Assembly: GCA_963969495.1 (NCBI GenBank)
Contig: OZ018330.1
Span: 49,311,706-49,375,705 of the forward strand
Direction: 5' to 3'
DNA length: 64,000 bases
From: Ceratothoa steindachneri
Taxonomy: Eukaryota > Arthropoda > Malacostraca > Isopoda > Cymothoidae
This document shows positions 25,060 to 33,339 of the stretch, in pieces. Positions within the stretch are counted from its first letter, which is position 1, and each line of letters begins with the position of its first letter. The position numbers were made by a program, and so were the translations under genes. The notes under the pieces are model-generated. The model was not told the DNA's origin. It worked only from the letters and a program-made list of their open reading frames with translations, and did no database searches.

Positions 25060-25689
25060 CAATTATTTACGTCGTCGTGCCATGAGCATCCTAGTCGGTG
25101 TTTATACTAACCAACAAAATGTCAGATCACAAGTGATCCACGTGTGGGTATGGCCATGACGTCACCGTGGCTCTGCCCACCATTCCCTTTTCATATTGCT
25201 ATTGCATGACAGTTGGCACTTAGGTGTGTTAACCCAATGACATTTTGTGAATTATTTAACGGAGAAAAGATTAAATGAACCAACTTAGAAAGCCAATTTT
25301 ACTCATTGGAGAGAAACTAAACGCAAAAACAGAGAATAGAAGGTGAAAAGGTGGTTAAATAGGTAAAACACAGAAATAGTACAAAAAAGATGATCATAAT
25401 ATCACAATAAATAACGACATTCCTAATACCAAAGTCTGGTCGCTGGAGTATTATAAACTCTTTATAAACATTCTTGTACAAAAGCACGAGCATTCAAATG
25501 TAAAAAACCCATAACACATGTCTGGGAAGTTAGACGAGACTCGTAATAATGTTTGGTGTCTTTCCACTAGAGGTAAATCCACTCCTTTAGAATAAACCAT
25601 CGACTCCACAGGGGAGATAGTAGACGTACCGCCTAACATTAATTAATCATATAAGTGATATAAAAATTATATTATTAATTTAGTAGTAC
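25060..25689. other. Unassigned; possible PLE-derived tail
   Basis: No independent coding motif. Because a PLE endonuclease C-terminal trace lies just upstream in minus sense (25690-25745), the segment 25689-25430 may be PLE 3' untranslated sequence. Confidence 0.3.
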
Positions 25690-25745
25690 TGTATAAATAA
25701 CATGTCGAGGATTCTTAGCAAATTAACGCTATACGTATGTGGATA
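25690..25745 (-). pseudogene. Trace of PLE endonuclease C-terminus
   Basis: Minus strand reads LRILDMLFIQYY, matching the LRILETLYIKPYKP terminal block of the PLE endonuclease at 4690-4770, with CTAAGAATCCTCGA shared at DNA level. Very short; only the family block supports it. Confidence 0.4.
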
Positions 25746-26854
25746 TTGATTACAATAAATATGAATCTTTTTAATTATTAAGAAGGACACCTGAAACTTA
25801 AGTGAATGGACAAGGTAAGTTTATTGAACTGGAAGAGAATGCAGTGGAAGATTGAAAAGGAAACAACGAAGGAAAAAGAGTACAAGAGTACTTGAACTGG
25901 TTCGTTTATATATCTCGCGAGCTTTAAGTGCTGAGGCTTTCCAACTAAGCTCCCCAGTGACGTGGAGATCACTTTGAGAGAGGGAGTGATTGAATTGTTG
26001 GATTAAAATTAGTTAAAAGCAATGAATGCAAAAAGTAATAAAAGAAATGTTGGAAAGGATTGTAATACCTCGAAGTATTTGGCAGTGAAACTAGTTTTTA
26101 CATTAAATCCCATCAATACGGCAGTACCAACGAGGGCATAATCAGTAAGCAGAGATTTGTTATGGAAGTGGTGAAGGTGGAGGAAGCTGAATTGTGTGAA
26201 AGATATATATCCGCAGACTCTCTCGCAGGTAGTGGAACGGGATGGTAAATTAGCTATATGAAAAAAAACAGAAGTTAAAAAAAGTATTAATTAAAGTGAA
26301 AATCATTAAGGGTATTTCTGTCAGAACGATCTTGAGATGTTCGCAGAGGAAGTAGGAAAGTGCAAATGTGTGAAAGATGTATTGCCCGAGTTACAAAAAG
26401 AGTCGGTTCCTAAGTGTACTAAGGCCCAAGTAAACAGGCTACTCTCCTAACCACTCCGCCAATTTTGAAAGACAGGTTCTATTGAAAGCGAGACACCAGG
26501 TTTCGCTCGAATGACAACATTCCGCAGACACAAATTTCACTTAAATTTTCCTAATATCTTTTTCACAGTCGATTTTTTCTTTTACACTATTTAAGTTTGT
26601 GGTTGTTCGTTGTAATTTCAATGAAGATTTGGTGAGATAAGTGGTTTTAATCGCAAAAATAAATACCTCCCCGTGGCAACTTATCTCCATAAAGTTTACA
26701 AGTTTAGGAGCTGTTGAAATGTTGGCCAAGGAATTTAGCAAGAAAGAGGACACGTTCAAGAGCGTGAGACATGTTAATGGAAATGCTAGATACATATAGA
26801 AGAATACGTAAAAATATAAATAAAAAATATAAGCGAAAGAGAAAAAAGGAGGAA
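25746..26854. other. No recognisable gene
   Basis: AT-rich, no recognised coding, repeat or terminal structure. Confidence 0.4.
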
Positions 26855-26990
26855 GCTCGATTAGCTCACTGGGGCACAGAACGGACGTAGACGTGAGGGG
26901 TCGAGTTCCCTTTTACAGCAGATAAAAGCGAATTCTTTCGGGTTTGAAACACAAAAGGCGACCGGCCCGAAATTTGCAGAAGTGTCATAA
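26855..26990 (+). repeat. tRNA-derived SINE head
   Basis: A perfect A box TAGCTCACTGG at 26862-26872 and a B-box-like GGTCGAGTTCC at 26899-26909, with 26 bp between them, close to normal tRNA spacing. The 5' end GCTCGATTAGCTCACTGGGG looks like the acceptor/D-arm of a tRNA, but no stable anticodon arm and 3' acceptor partner are evident, so a SINE head or tRNA pseudogene is preferred over a functional tRNA. Confidence 0.55.
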
Positions 26991-28802
26991 TACACCCTCC
27001 CTCCACAAAAAGAGGACCTAAAGAAACATTGTAGTCAAAAGTTAAGACATAAGAGTGAAAGAAGTTAAGAAGAACTGACGGGGAAAGGGTTAGTTGTAGA
27101 TAAAATATATTTTTCTAAACACCAAGCGATAAAGAATTCCATCCTAATTAAAGTGTTTACCACAAAGCGTCTTAGTGAAACTCGCAGTCCACTCCACCCA
27201 TTTGTGTAAATCCTTGAAATGACATCAATTGCCACAAACTTTATTCTTCTAATTTCTTCAATGCGCCATTTATACTTTTGAAGGTTTAGTTCTCATGTTT
27301 CGAGGTTCTCTTGAGGTTCTCCAAGGTATAAAATCTTTTCATCCCGATCTTTTCGCTAACAAGATTAGCGTAGTGATAAATAAATAAACGCTTCCCTACA
27401 TTAACACTTCTTCTTTAATTAATATTTGGTATCTTAACCTTAGTTAAAACTTGGCATAATTTTATTCTGGAAGTTAAAGTTAAGTTCGGTTAGATTTTGA
27501 CAGCTGTTCCAATAAATCGGAGAGCATGGTCTCGCCATGGACCTGATTGCGCATTGTTTTAAAGCTATCAAAGTTTAATGCGTGAAGCTATGGCTTTATA
27601 TACTATACACATGTACATGTAAATATGTGTACGGTTCATTGTATCAGGATTTTGTGAGGAGAAAAGAACACGGGGAACATCCAAGGTCTTCGTATACAAT
27701 TAAGAACCATAATAGTCCTCCACATATGGAAAACAAATGTATTATTTAATTGATAAAGGTGCATGGAATGGAAGCCATTTTATTACCTTGTAATTATATT
27801 ATCGGTATCATAAAAATCTGGTTTGCGAATGGAGTATACTAAAACAAGCTGAAAGAAGAATTTCCCCATATTCATAGTTTGTTTTGATCTTGGGGTAATT
27901 TGATTAAATTTAATTAAAAGCCTAGCAATCATCAAACCATAAAGAACCAGTTTGTAAAAGTCCAACAGAACAAATGAAGTAAAAAAGGTAATGGAAAAAT
28001 ATACCTCTAGACTTTTGATGGCGAAATTATAAACACAAGTAGACGCAAATAGCACCCACAGTAATCCCATGTAAAGATTTGCCGTCTTCTTTGATTAGAT
28101 GCTGTTGGTGTCGGAGCTTTGCCTTCTCGTAGGTGTTTTAAAAGAATCTTCAGCAAATAGCATAATTCAAATCCCCGCTTTGCCATGGTAACTATTTTTG
28201 CTGAAAACTTGAATTAAGCAAGAAAGATAATTAAGAAATAGAGTGCGTTGATGGCAAAATTAATCAAGTATTTTGAAAGAACATTAAGAAATAAACCATC
28301 ACAAGTCTTTATTGCACGTACAAAAGGATTGGAAAAAAATAAAAGAAATATTCCCTTTTGCTGTCGAAGAAAACATCATTAAAACGCCCAAAGCTATATA
28401 CACATTTTTTTTTTATGTTAATGCAACGATATGGAAAAATCCTTCTCTAGATTCAATTTATTTGATGGATTTGAGATTTCTTTTTAACCTGCAGCAATCC
28501 AATCGGCCGTAATAGGGAACCTTATCTTTTTATCATTTTGAAGTCTAGAACACAAGTGATCAAAACACAATTTCATCAAGCCGCTACAGAAACGGACAAT
28601 CCACGAGGGAATTCGAGAATGCTTTTTCAGTGGTAAATGTCTTTTGGGCGTCTCTCTCAGAATCAGAAAGTATTTTAACAGTTCGCCTTCATTTCTCTTC
28701 TATAGGTAATGCAAATTAATATTTTTATTAACAGGTTTTTAATTAAATCTAGAATTTGATCTTCCAATGGCTCAACGGGATGAGATTTGAGATATATAGG
28801 GG
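26991..28802. other. No recognisable gene
   Basis: AT-rich. Open frames at 27783-28070 (minus) and 28312-28512 (plus) have no recognisable motif or splice context. Confidence 0.4.
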
Positions 28803-28844
28803 TTGGGCAAAATAATTGGAACACGTGTTAAATTCAATGAATAT

Positions 28845-29960
28845 TTATTTAATACGGAGTTGGTCCACTTTTTGCTTTCTGAACAGCGTCGATGCGTCTT
28901 GGAATTGATTCACACAGCTTTCTGACTTCATTGAGAGGAATCTTGAGCCATTCTTCTTGCAATACCTGCTCCAGTTATTTGAGACACGACGGTGGAGGGT
29001 AACGACTTCTAACTTGTCACTCCAAGACGCGCCGCAAATGCTCAATAATATTAAGATCTGGAGATTGTGGGGCCACTCCATGTGTTGTAGCTCATTCCTA
29101 TGCTCTTCATACCAATTCTTAGCTACATGAGCGGTGTGTATTGGGGCATTGTTATCTTGGAAAAGGCACTTATCATGAGGATATAATGTCTGGACCATGG
29201 GATGGACTTGATCTTCCAAAATATTCAGATATTCGTTGTTGTTGATCCTACCATGCAGGGCAGCGATTGGACCGAGAGAATTCCAAGATATAGCTGCCCA
29301 AACCATCACTGACCCTCCTCCGTAATTCACTATAGGAAGAAGGTAGTCAGGGTTAAAAGATTCTCAGGGCTTCCTACACACATAAACGTGCCCTGCAGTG
29401 GGTAAAAGAGAAAAACTGGACTCGTCGGAGAATATTACTCGCTTCCATTGGTCTGTCTACAAGCCCTTGTGATTTCTACACCAGTTAGGCCTTTTCTGAA
29501 TGTTTTGATGAGAAAGCAGAGATTTCTTGATGGCGGCTCTTCCATGATATCCGGTTTAATTGAGCTCATGGCGAACAGTTTTGGTCGAAAATGGGCCAGT
29601 GAGATGTTGATTCAACTCAGCAGTTACTTTCGGGGCAGTTTACCGGCGATTTTTCATCACAATGCATTTCAACACTCGTCTGTCTTTTTCAGCGAGCTTC
29701 GAAGTCCTGCCGGAATTACTCCTCTTGCTGGAGGTTTAGTCCTGCTTTTTCAATTCTGTTATGGTCCTTGATATGGTAGCTCTCGAAAAATCAAGGAGTT
29801 TAGCTGTTCTGGTAACGGAAGCTCCTGCAATTCGAGCTCCAACAATTTGCCCTTTTCGAATTCAGGAAAATCAACATAAAGGGAAGCCGCTTAATACCAC
29901 GATCTGAAATTTTTTTAAATAACCATTAAATTTGAAGGATAAACCTATGGATCTACAATC
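28845..29960 (-). pseudogene. Tc1-like transposase, frameshifted
   Basis: Minus-strand order: FEKGQIVGARIAGASVTRTA and KLLDFSRATISRTITELKK (HTH), RTAPKVTAELNQ, VRHELN.TGYHGRAAIKK, VIFSDESSFSLLPT (first catalytic Asp), YGGGSVMVWAAISWNSLGPI, LEDQVHPMVQTLYPHDKC, LFQDNNAPIHTAHVAKNWYE (second Asp), HMEWPHNLQ (degraded WP.NSPDLN third block), and a truncated C-terminus with FRKQKVDQLR. Upstream of FEKG, a 33-bp stretch is of PLE origin (see findings). A few frameshifts and stops separate it from a functional gene. Confidence 0.85.
29864..29896 (+). repeat. 33-bp PLE-derived patch inside the Tc1-like element
   Basis: Identical over all 33 bases to 30227-30259, where the sequence encodes the PLE residues RKINIKGSRLI. 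Here it lies antisense to the Tc1 transposase, just upstream of its FEKGQIVG motif. Confidence 0.9.
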
Positions 29961-30045
29961 AAATAAAACACTCACAATAAAATTTCGATAGATTTTCGTA
30001 ATATAATGGTTCATTTAAATATTGGTGTTAAATTTCTACTGTTCC

Positions 30046-30048
<3 letters not shown>

Positions 30049-30125
<77 letters not shown>
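30049..30125. repeat. (TA)n microsatellite
   Basis: TA run between the right end of the Tc1-like element and the PLE. Confidence 0.97.
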
Positions 30126-30128
<3 letters not shown>

Positions 30129-30142
30129 AGTGAAACCACTGT

Positions 30143-31500
30143 ATGGGAGCCTCCCTTCTTGCTGACGCTATTGGATTGACCTCTCCTTCACACATAATCC
30201 ATTCCTCTGATTTCATTGAAAAATTTAGGAAAATCAACATAAAGGGAAGCCGCTTAATAAGCTTTGATGTAGACAGTCTGTTCACTAATGTCCCAGTTAA
30301 GGAAGCTCTTGATGTTCTATCTAAGGTATTAAATAATCAAAACTTAAACCTCCCTCTAGGCAAAAATAAAATTATAAATCTTGTTAAACTTTGTGTTGCT
30401 GACAATGTATTTATCAGCGATATGGGGTTTTTCCGTCAAAAACATGGTCTTAGCATGGGTAATCCTTTATCGTCCATATTATGTAACCTTTTTATGGAAC
30501 ATTTCGAAGTATCATTACTCCCTTCTGTGATTCTCCATCATAATTTTGTATGGTATAGTTATGTAAATGATGCCATATCGATTTGGCATATAAATAGTTT
30601 GAACTTATTTGACAATTTCCTTAAAAATCTTAACGACCTCCATCCCACTATCAATTTTGAAGTAGAGTGTAAAAAAGATAATTGTACAGTATATCCTTTC
30701 TTGATGTAAAAATTGTTAGAGTCATTGACAAAATCAACTTCACTGTGTACTGAAAACCAACCCATTCTAACTCTTATATCCATTTCTTTTCTCATCATGA
30801 TATTAACATTAAGCGAGCCGTTGCATCAGGTACGTTTTTGAGAGCACTTAGGATATGTGACCCTTGCTTTCTAGAAGACGAGATTACATATATAACCTGC
30901 AGTTTCATCAAATTAAATTATCCCCTCCACGTGATCAATGAAAGTTTACCTAAAGTAAAATCTACTCATTACCGTCCCAAGGATAAAAAGAAATTTAGTA
31001 ATACGAAGTGTCTATCCCTCCCTTTTTCTCCCCTCCTTAAAGGAGTGAAAAAAGTTATTTCCCAAGGCCTAACCACATTTAAATACCCTTTTTCTATCCT
31101 TAAATCTTTCCCTTCGACCAAGCCCGTGGATCAGCCAAATGAAGCAGGTGCATATTTAATCCCGTGTGGCTCTACAAACTGTCTCTCATTCTACATAGGA
31201 GAGACCGGAAGAACCTTAACAAAACGAATTTATGAACATAAAGGTGATGTCAGACGAGGCAGTACCACATCCAGTATTTTTAATCATATTAGCAATTTCA
31301 ACCACCAAATTGACTATTCGAAGGCACAAATCATATATAATTTTAAAAATTTATGTAAAATAAAAATATTAAAATCTATATTAATAGGAGAAATTCCCAA
31401 TTTTAATTTGTCAGATGGGCAATTGAAATGCAGCCCCCATTCTCGTAACCTCATCGTAAACAGCTTAGTCAACAATCTTAGACTTACACCCCTTGATTAA
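30143..31500 (+). pseudogene. PLE polyprotein: RT (partial) and GIY-YIG endonuclease
   Basis: First frame 30143-30709: FRKINIKGSRLISFDVDSLF and TNVP (RT motif 3/A), FFRQKHGLSMGNPLSSILCN (motif 4/B), WYSYVNDAISIWH (motif 5/C, catalytic YVDD changed to YVND), then INFEVECKKDNCTVYPFL. After a frameshift/stop at 30709 the protein continues past an in-frame TGA to a second open frame 30838-31500: LRALRICDPCFLEDEITYI (linker), CLSLPFSPLLKGVKKVI, GAYLIPCGSTNCLSFYIGET (GIY-YIG core), GRTLTKRIYEHKGDVRRGST, and the C-terminal IPNFNLSDGQLKCSPHSRNL. The RT N-terminus is absent. RT copies RNA at a target nicked by the endonuclease; the Asp loss and stops indicate a dead copy, though the endonuclease part is intact. 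Confidence 0.92.
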
Positions 31501-31591
31501 TGACCTTTTCCCCCGTTTTGTGTTTTTTTCTTTTTTTCTGATCTGTACGCTATTTATAGATTTTTGTAACAATTGCATTCCCAGTATACGA

Positions 31592-31629
31592 CTAAAGAGG
31601 GTATGATAAACCACATACAGAAACTAGTC
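31592..31629 (+). ncRNA. Hammerhead-ribozyme-like motif in PLE 3' region
   Basis: Core CTAAAGA (one change, G5 to A, from CUGANGA) at 31592-31598, an extra G, helix II GGTATG/CATACA (five pairs plus a G-A), GAAA at 31620-31623, then palindromic helix III ACTAGT at 31623-31628 and C17 at 31629. It aligns over its length with the motif at 57002-57041 on the other strand. Helix I is not convincing in this copy. G5 is normally invariant, so activity is doubtful. Confidence 0.55.
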
Positions 31630-31715
31630 CCCTAAATTAAACTTTTGGCTCCCATACAGTGGTTTCACTATCATATACCATAACTCTCGCGATTGAGTAC
31701 ACTTTGTGAGCTTTA

Positions 31716-31718
<3 letters not shown>

Positions 31719-31782
<64 letters not shown>
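31719..31782. repeat. (TA)n microsatellite
   Basis: TA run shared by the ends of two PLE blocks. Confidence 0.97.
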
Positions 31783-31784
<2 letters not shown>

Positions 31785-31816
31785 ATAAAACCACAGTAAT
31801 AGGACTAACTTTATAT

Positions 31817-31859
31817 GCGAAACCAGGTTTCGACGGAGACCTCCGTCATTGTCAATCGC
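31817..31859 (-). ncRNA. Hammerhead ribozyme candidate with U3-A8 core
   Basis: Minus strand, 43 nt, all three helices can be drawn. Helix I GCGA (31859-31856) pairs with TCGC (31820-31817). Core TTGACAA (31855-31849) plus one extra T. Helix II GACGGAG/CTCCGTC, seven perfect pairs as written with the innermost opening to give a four-base GGTC loop. GAAA at 31831-31828. Helix III ACC-T-GGT, then U17 as the cleavage residue just before helix I. Compared with CUGANGA the only changes are C3 to U and G8 to A, which restore a pair between positions 3 and 8. It lies on the sense strand between the PLE endonuclease stop and (TA)n. Confidence 0.72.
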
Positions 31860-31915
31860 TAGTGAACAAGTGAGTACAGAAGTTGCTTAACATACAAACA
31901 CACAAATCAGTGGCG

Positions 31916-32130
31916 CTAAGGTTGATTACGCGAGAATGTGTCGGTATTTTTGAGAAACGGAAGTATGAATTTCTTGCTTATTAAGGTATTAGTATTGAAT
32001 CGGCCGTCGGAAGTATTAAAGTTGCGAATTTCTTTTATAAGTGCCGATTCAATTAAGCGTCGATGTATATAATTGTGAGACTTATAAACTATTTTAGCTA
32101 CAACAACATCAATGTTGCCTTTCAGTACGA
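31916..32130 (-). pseudogene. PLE GIY-YIG endonuclease C-terminus, inverted copy
   Basis: Minus strand reads KIVYKSHNYIHRRLIESALI, KEIRNFNTSDGRFNTNTLIS, KKFILPFLKNTDTF and stops at 31916. IE..LI.EI.NFN.SDG is the PLE endonuclease C-terminal signature. The first 70 bp (32028-32097) are duplicated in inverted orientation at 32352-32421. Confidence 0.85.
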
Positions 32131-32159
32131 AAATACGATCAGAAATAGCAATCCAAAAA

Positions 32160-32430
32160 ATTGATCGACCGATAAAGAACAACGAGTTTATTTTATTCCA
32201 TGCAAATTATGTAATGAATTATATATCGGTGAAGGCAGCAGATTTTCTAAGCGAATGAATGAACATAAATGCGATATGCGACGTGGTGACCTCTCCTCTA
32301 GTTTATTTCTACATATGTCCAATGAAAATCATCAAATTAATATTGATAATACTAAAATAGTTTATAAGTCTCACAATTATATACATCGACGCTTAATTGA
32401 ATCGGCACTTATAAAAGAAATGTGGCATTT
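32160..32430 (+). pseudogene. PLE GIY-YIG endonuclease core
   Basis: The plus frame reads EQRVYFIPCKLCNELYIGEG (GIY-YIG as VYF...LYIG), SRFSKRMNEHKCDMRRGDLS, SSLFLHMSNENHQI, then KIVYKSHNYIHRRLIESALI. It then runs into a poly-T stretch instead of the expected EIRNFNTSDG, because the true C-terminus is the inverted piece at 31916-32130. The upstream RT is missing. Confidence 0.85.
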
Positions 32431-32654
32431 TTTTTTTTTTTTGCTCCTTCTTGCGCCACCTGAAGATAGAGTTATTAAATTCAAAGCTTTTGCATACAAA
32501 AAATACAAACATGAATCATTATTATGAGCACTACCCGTAATTAATTTTCTTGCATATAAATATTTGGGGTATTACCTATATTTTGGCTAAATTTAATACA
32601 TTCTTCCTATTTTCAAGCTGGATGCGCAGGCTATAAGTATGGTCGTAGAGCAAA

Positions 32655-32849
32655 ATGGTTTTAACACAAAAATTTTCTCCCCAATTGGCACCTTTTCCGC
32701 ACTACCCATCAAATAGAGTCGAAGAAAAATGGAAAATCATTGAATCAACCTTTATTAGTAAATTTCCAAATTTTAATTTAAGTCCTGGCTTATATAAACT
32801 TGATGGTTATTTTCTAAATTATATTCACAATGTACTGTCGAAATTTTAA
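32655..32849 (+). pseudogene. PLE endonuclease C-terminus, second family
   Basis: The frame reads EEKWKIIESTFISKFPNFNL, SPGLYKLDGYFLNYIHNVLS and KF followed by a stop. IIES..I.K.PNFNLS.G is the PLE C-terminal block, but the sequence differs from the adjacent copy (SPGLYKLD rather than SDGRFNTN), so it belongs to another PLE lineage. Confidence 0.8.
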
Positions 32850-33163
32850 TTTGAGACTAAATATTTATATTAATCTTAATAAACAATTTAATTTTATTCT
32901 GTGTGCATCTGTGTGGCCTTATGTTTTTGTCTGTATTTATTTCCATTTGAGTCAAGTCTTTAGAACGTTTGTACTTATTCTACCTTGGTTTTTAGATCCT
33001 GACCTCTGAGGTTAATCTCGCGATAAGATATTCTCCCTCCCTAATTGCTTAGGCGGTATTTTAATCCTCTTGTCAACCTTGTAATTGTTTTTTTGCTTTT
33101 ATGTGGGCGTTCCCTTTCTTCTGTATCATCCTTATAAATATTACAATTTTCAATACTTCTGTT

Positions 33164-33203
33164 ATTCCTTGATAAAGAAATGAAGTTCGAAAGTACTTGG
33201 AAT
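33164..33203 (+). ncRNA. Hammerhead ribozyme candidate with U3-A8 core and palindromic helix III
   Basis: Plus strand, 40 nt. Helix I ATTCC (33164-33168) pairs with GGAAT (33199-33203), five perfect pairs. Core TTGATAA (33169-33175) and one extra A. Helix II GAA/TTC (33177-33179, 33186-33188); related copies at 6044-6090 and 58290-58334 have five pairs GAACT/AGTTC. GAAA at 33189-33192, helix III as the palindrome AGTACT (33192-33197), then U17 at 33198, directly followed by helix I. Again C3 and G8 are replaced by U3 and A8. A palindromic helix III predicts activity as a dimer. Confidence 0.7.
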
Positions 33204-33240
33204 CCTCGTATTATTTTTTCCTCTGGGCTTTGTTGCATTT

Positions 33241-33272
33241 ATTGCTTACTCACGCGATACTTTGTGAGTTTT

Positions 33273-33274
<2 letters not shown>
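33241..33274 (+). repeat. Conserved PLE terminal motif
   Basis: CGATACTTTGTGAGTTTTCC directly precedes the (TA)n tract; the reverse complement occurs directly after (TA)n at 58222-58250, and a diverged form (TTGAGTACACTTTGTGAGC) precedes (TA)n at 31695-31718. It marks the outer end of the PLE terminal repeat. Confidence 0.75.

Positions 33275-33337
<63 letters not shown>
33275..33337. repeat. (TA)n microsatellite
   Basis: TA run directly after the conserved PLE terminal motif. Confidence 0.97.

Positions 33338-33339
<2 letters not shown>

Larger units (their letters stand above)
28803..30048 (-). mobile_element. Tc1-like element, minus strand, nearly full length
   Basis: The left outer end contains AATAATTGGAACACGTGTTA; the right outer end reverse-complemented is TATAATTGGAACAGTAGAAA, both followed by a TTAAA.. 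stretch. ATTGGAACA is thus the shared inverted terminus, beside TA on the left and a (TA)n tract on the right. About 1.25 kb with one transposase, normal for Tc1. Confidence 0.85.
30121..31718 (+). mobile_element. 5'-truncated Penelope-like element bounded by 31-bp inverted repeats and (TA)n
   Basis: Carries RT from motif 3 onward, GIY-YIG endonuclease, untranslated region and hammerhead-like motif. 30121-30151 and 31647-31677 are perfect 31-bp inverted repeats (TATATGATAGTGAAACCACT and so on), enclosing the coding part. After the right repeat, ATTGAGTACACTTTGTGAGC leads into the next (TA)n, resembling the PLE end CGATACTTTGTGAGTTTTCC at 33256-33274. Confidence 0.88.
31783..33274. mobile_element. 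Rearranged PLE block: inverted endonuclease pieces and two hammerheads
   Basis: From left to right: a minus-strand PLE 3' end with hammerhead (31817-31859) and endonuclease C-terminus (31916-32130), then a plus-strand endonuclease core (32160-32421) overlapping it as an inverted duplicate, then a plus-strand endonuclease C-terminus of a different PLE (32655-32849) with its 3' region, hammerhead (33164-33203) and terminus. At least two PLE families are fused here. The whole lies between two (TA)n tracts. Confidence 0.8.

Noticed and set aside
26855..26935. Functional tRNA gene
   Set aside because: A and B boxes are good but there is no paired acceptor stem or clear anticodon arm; a SINE head or tRNA pseudogene fits better. 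The same applies to 18741-18870 and 37216-37290.
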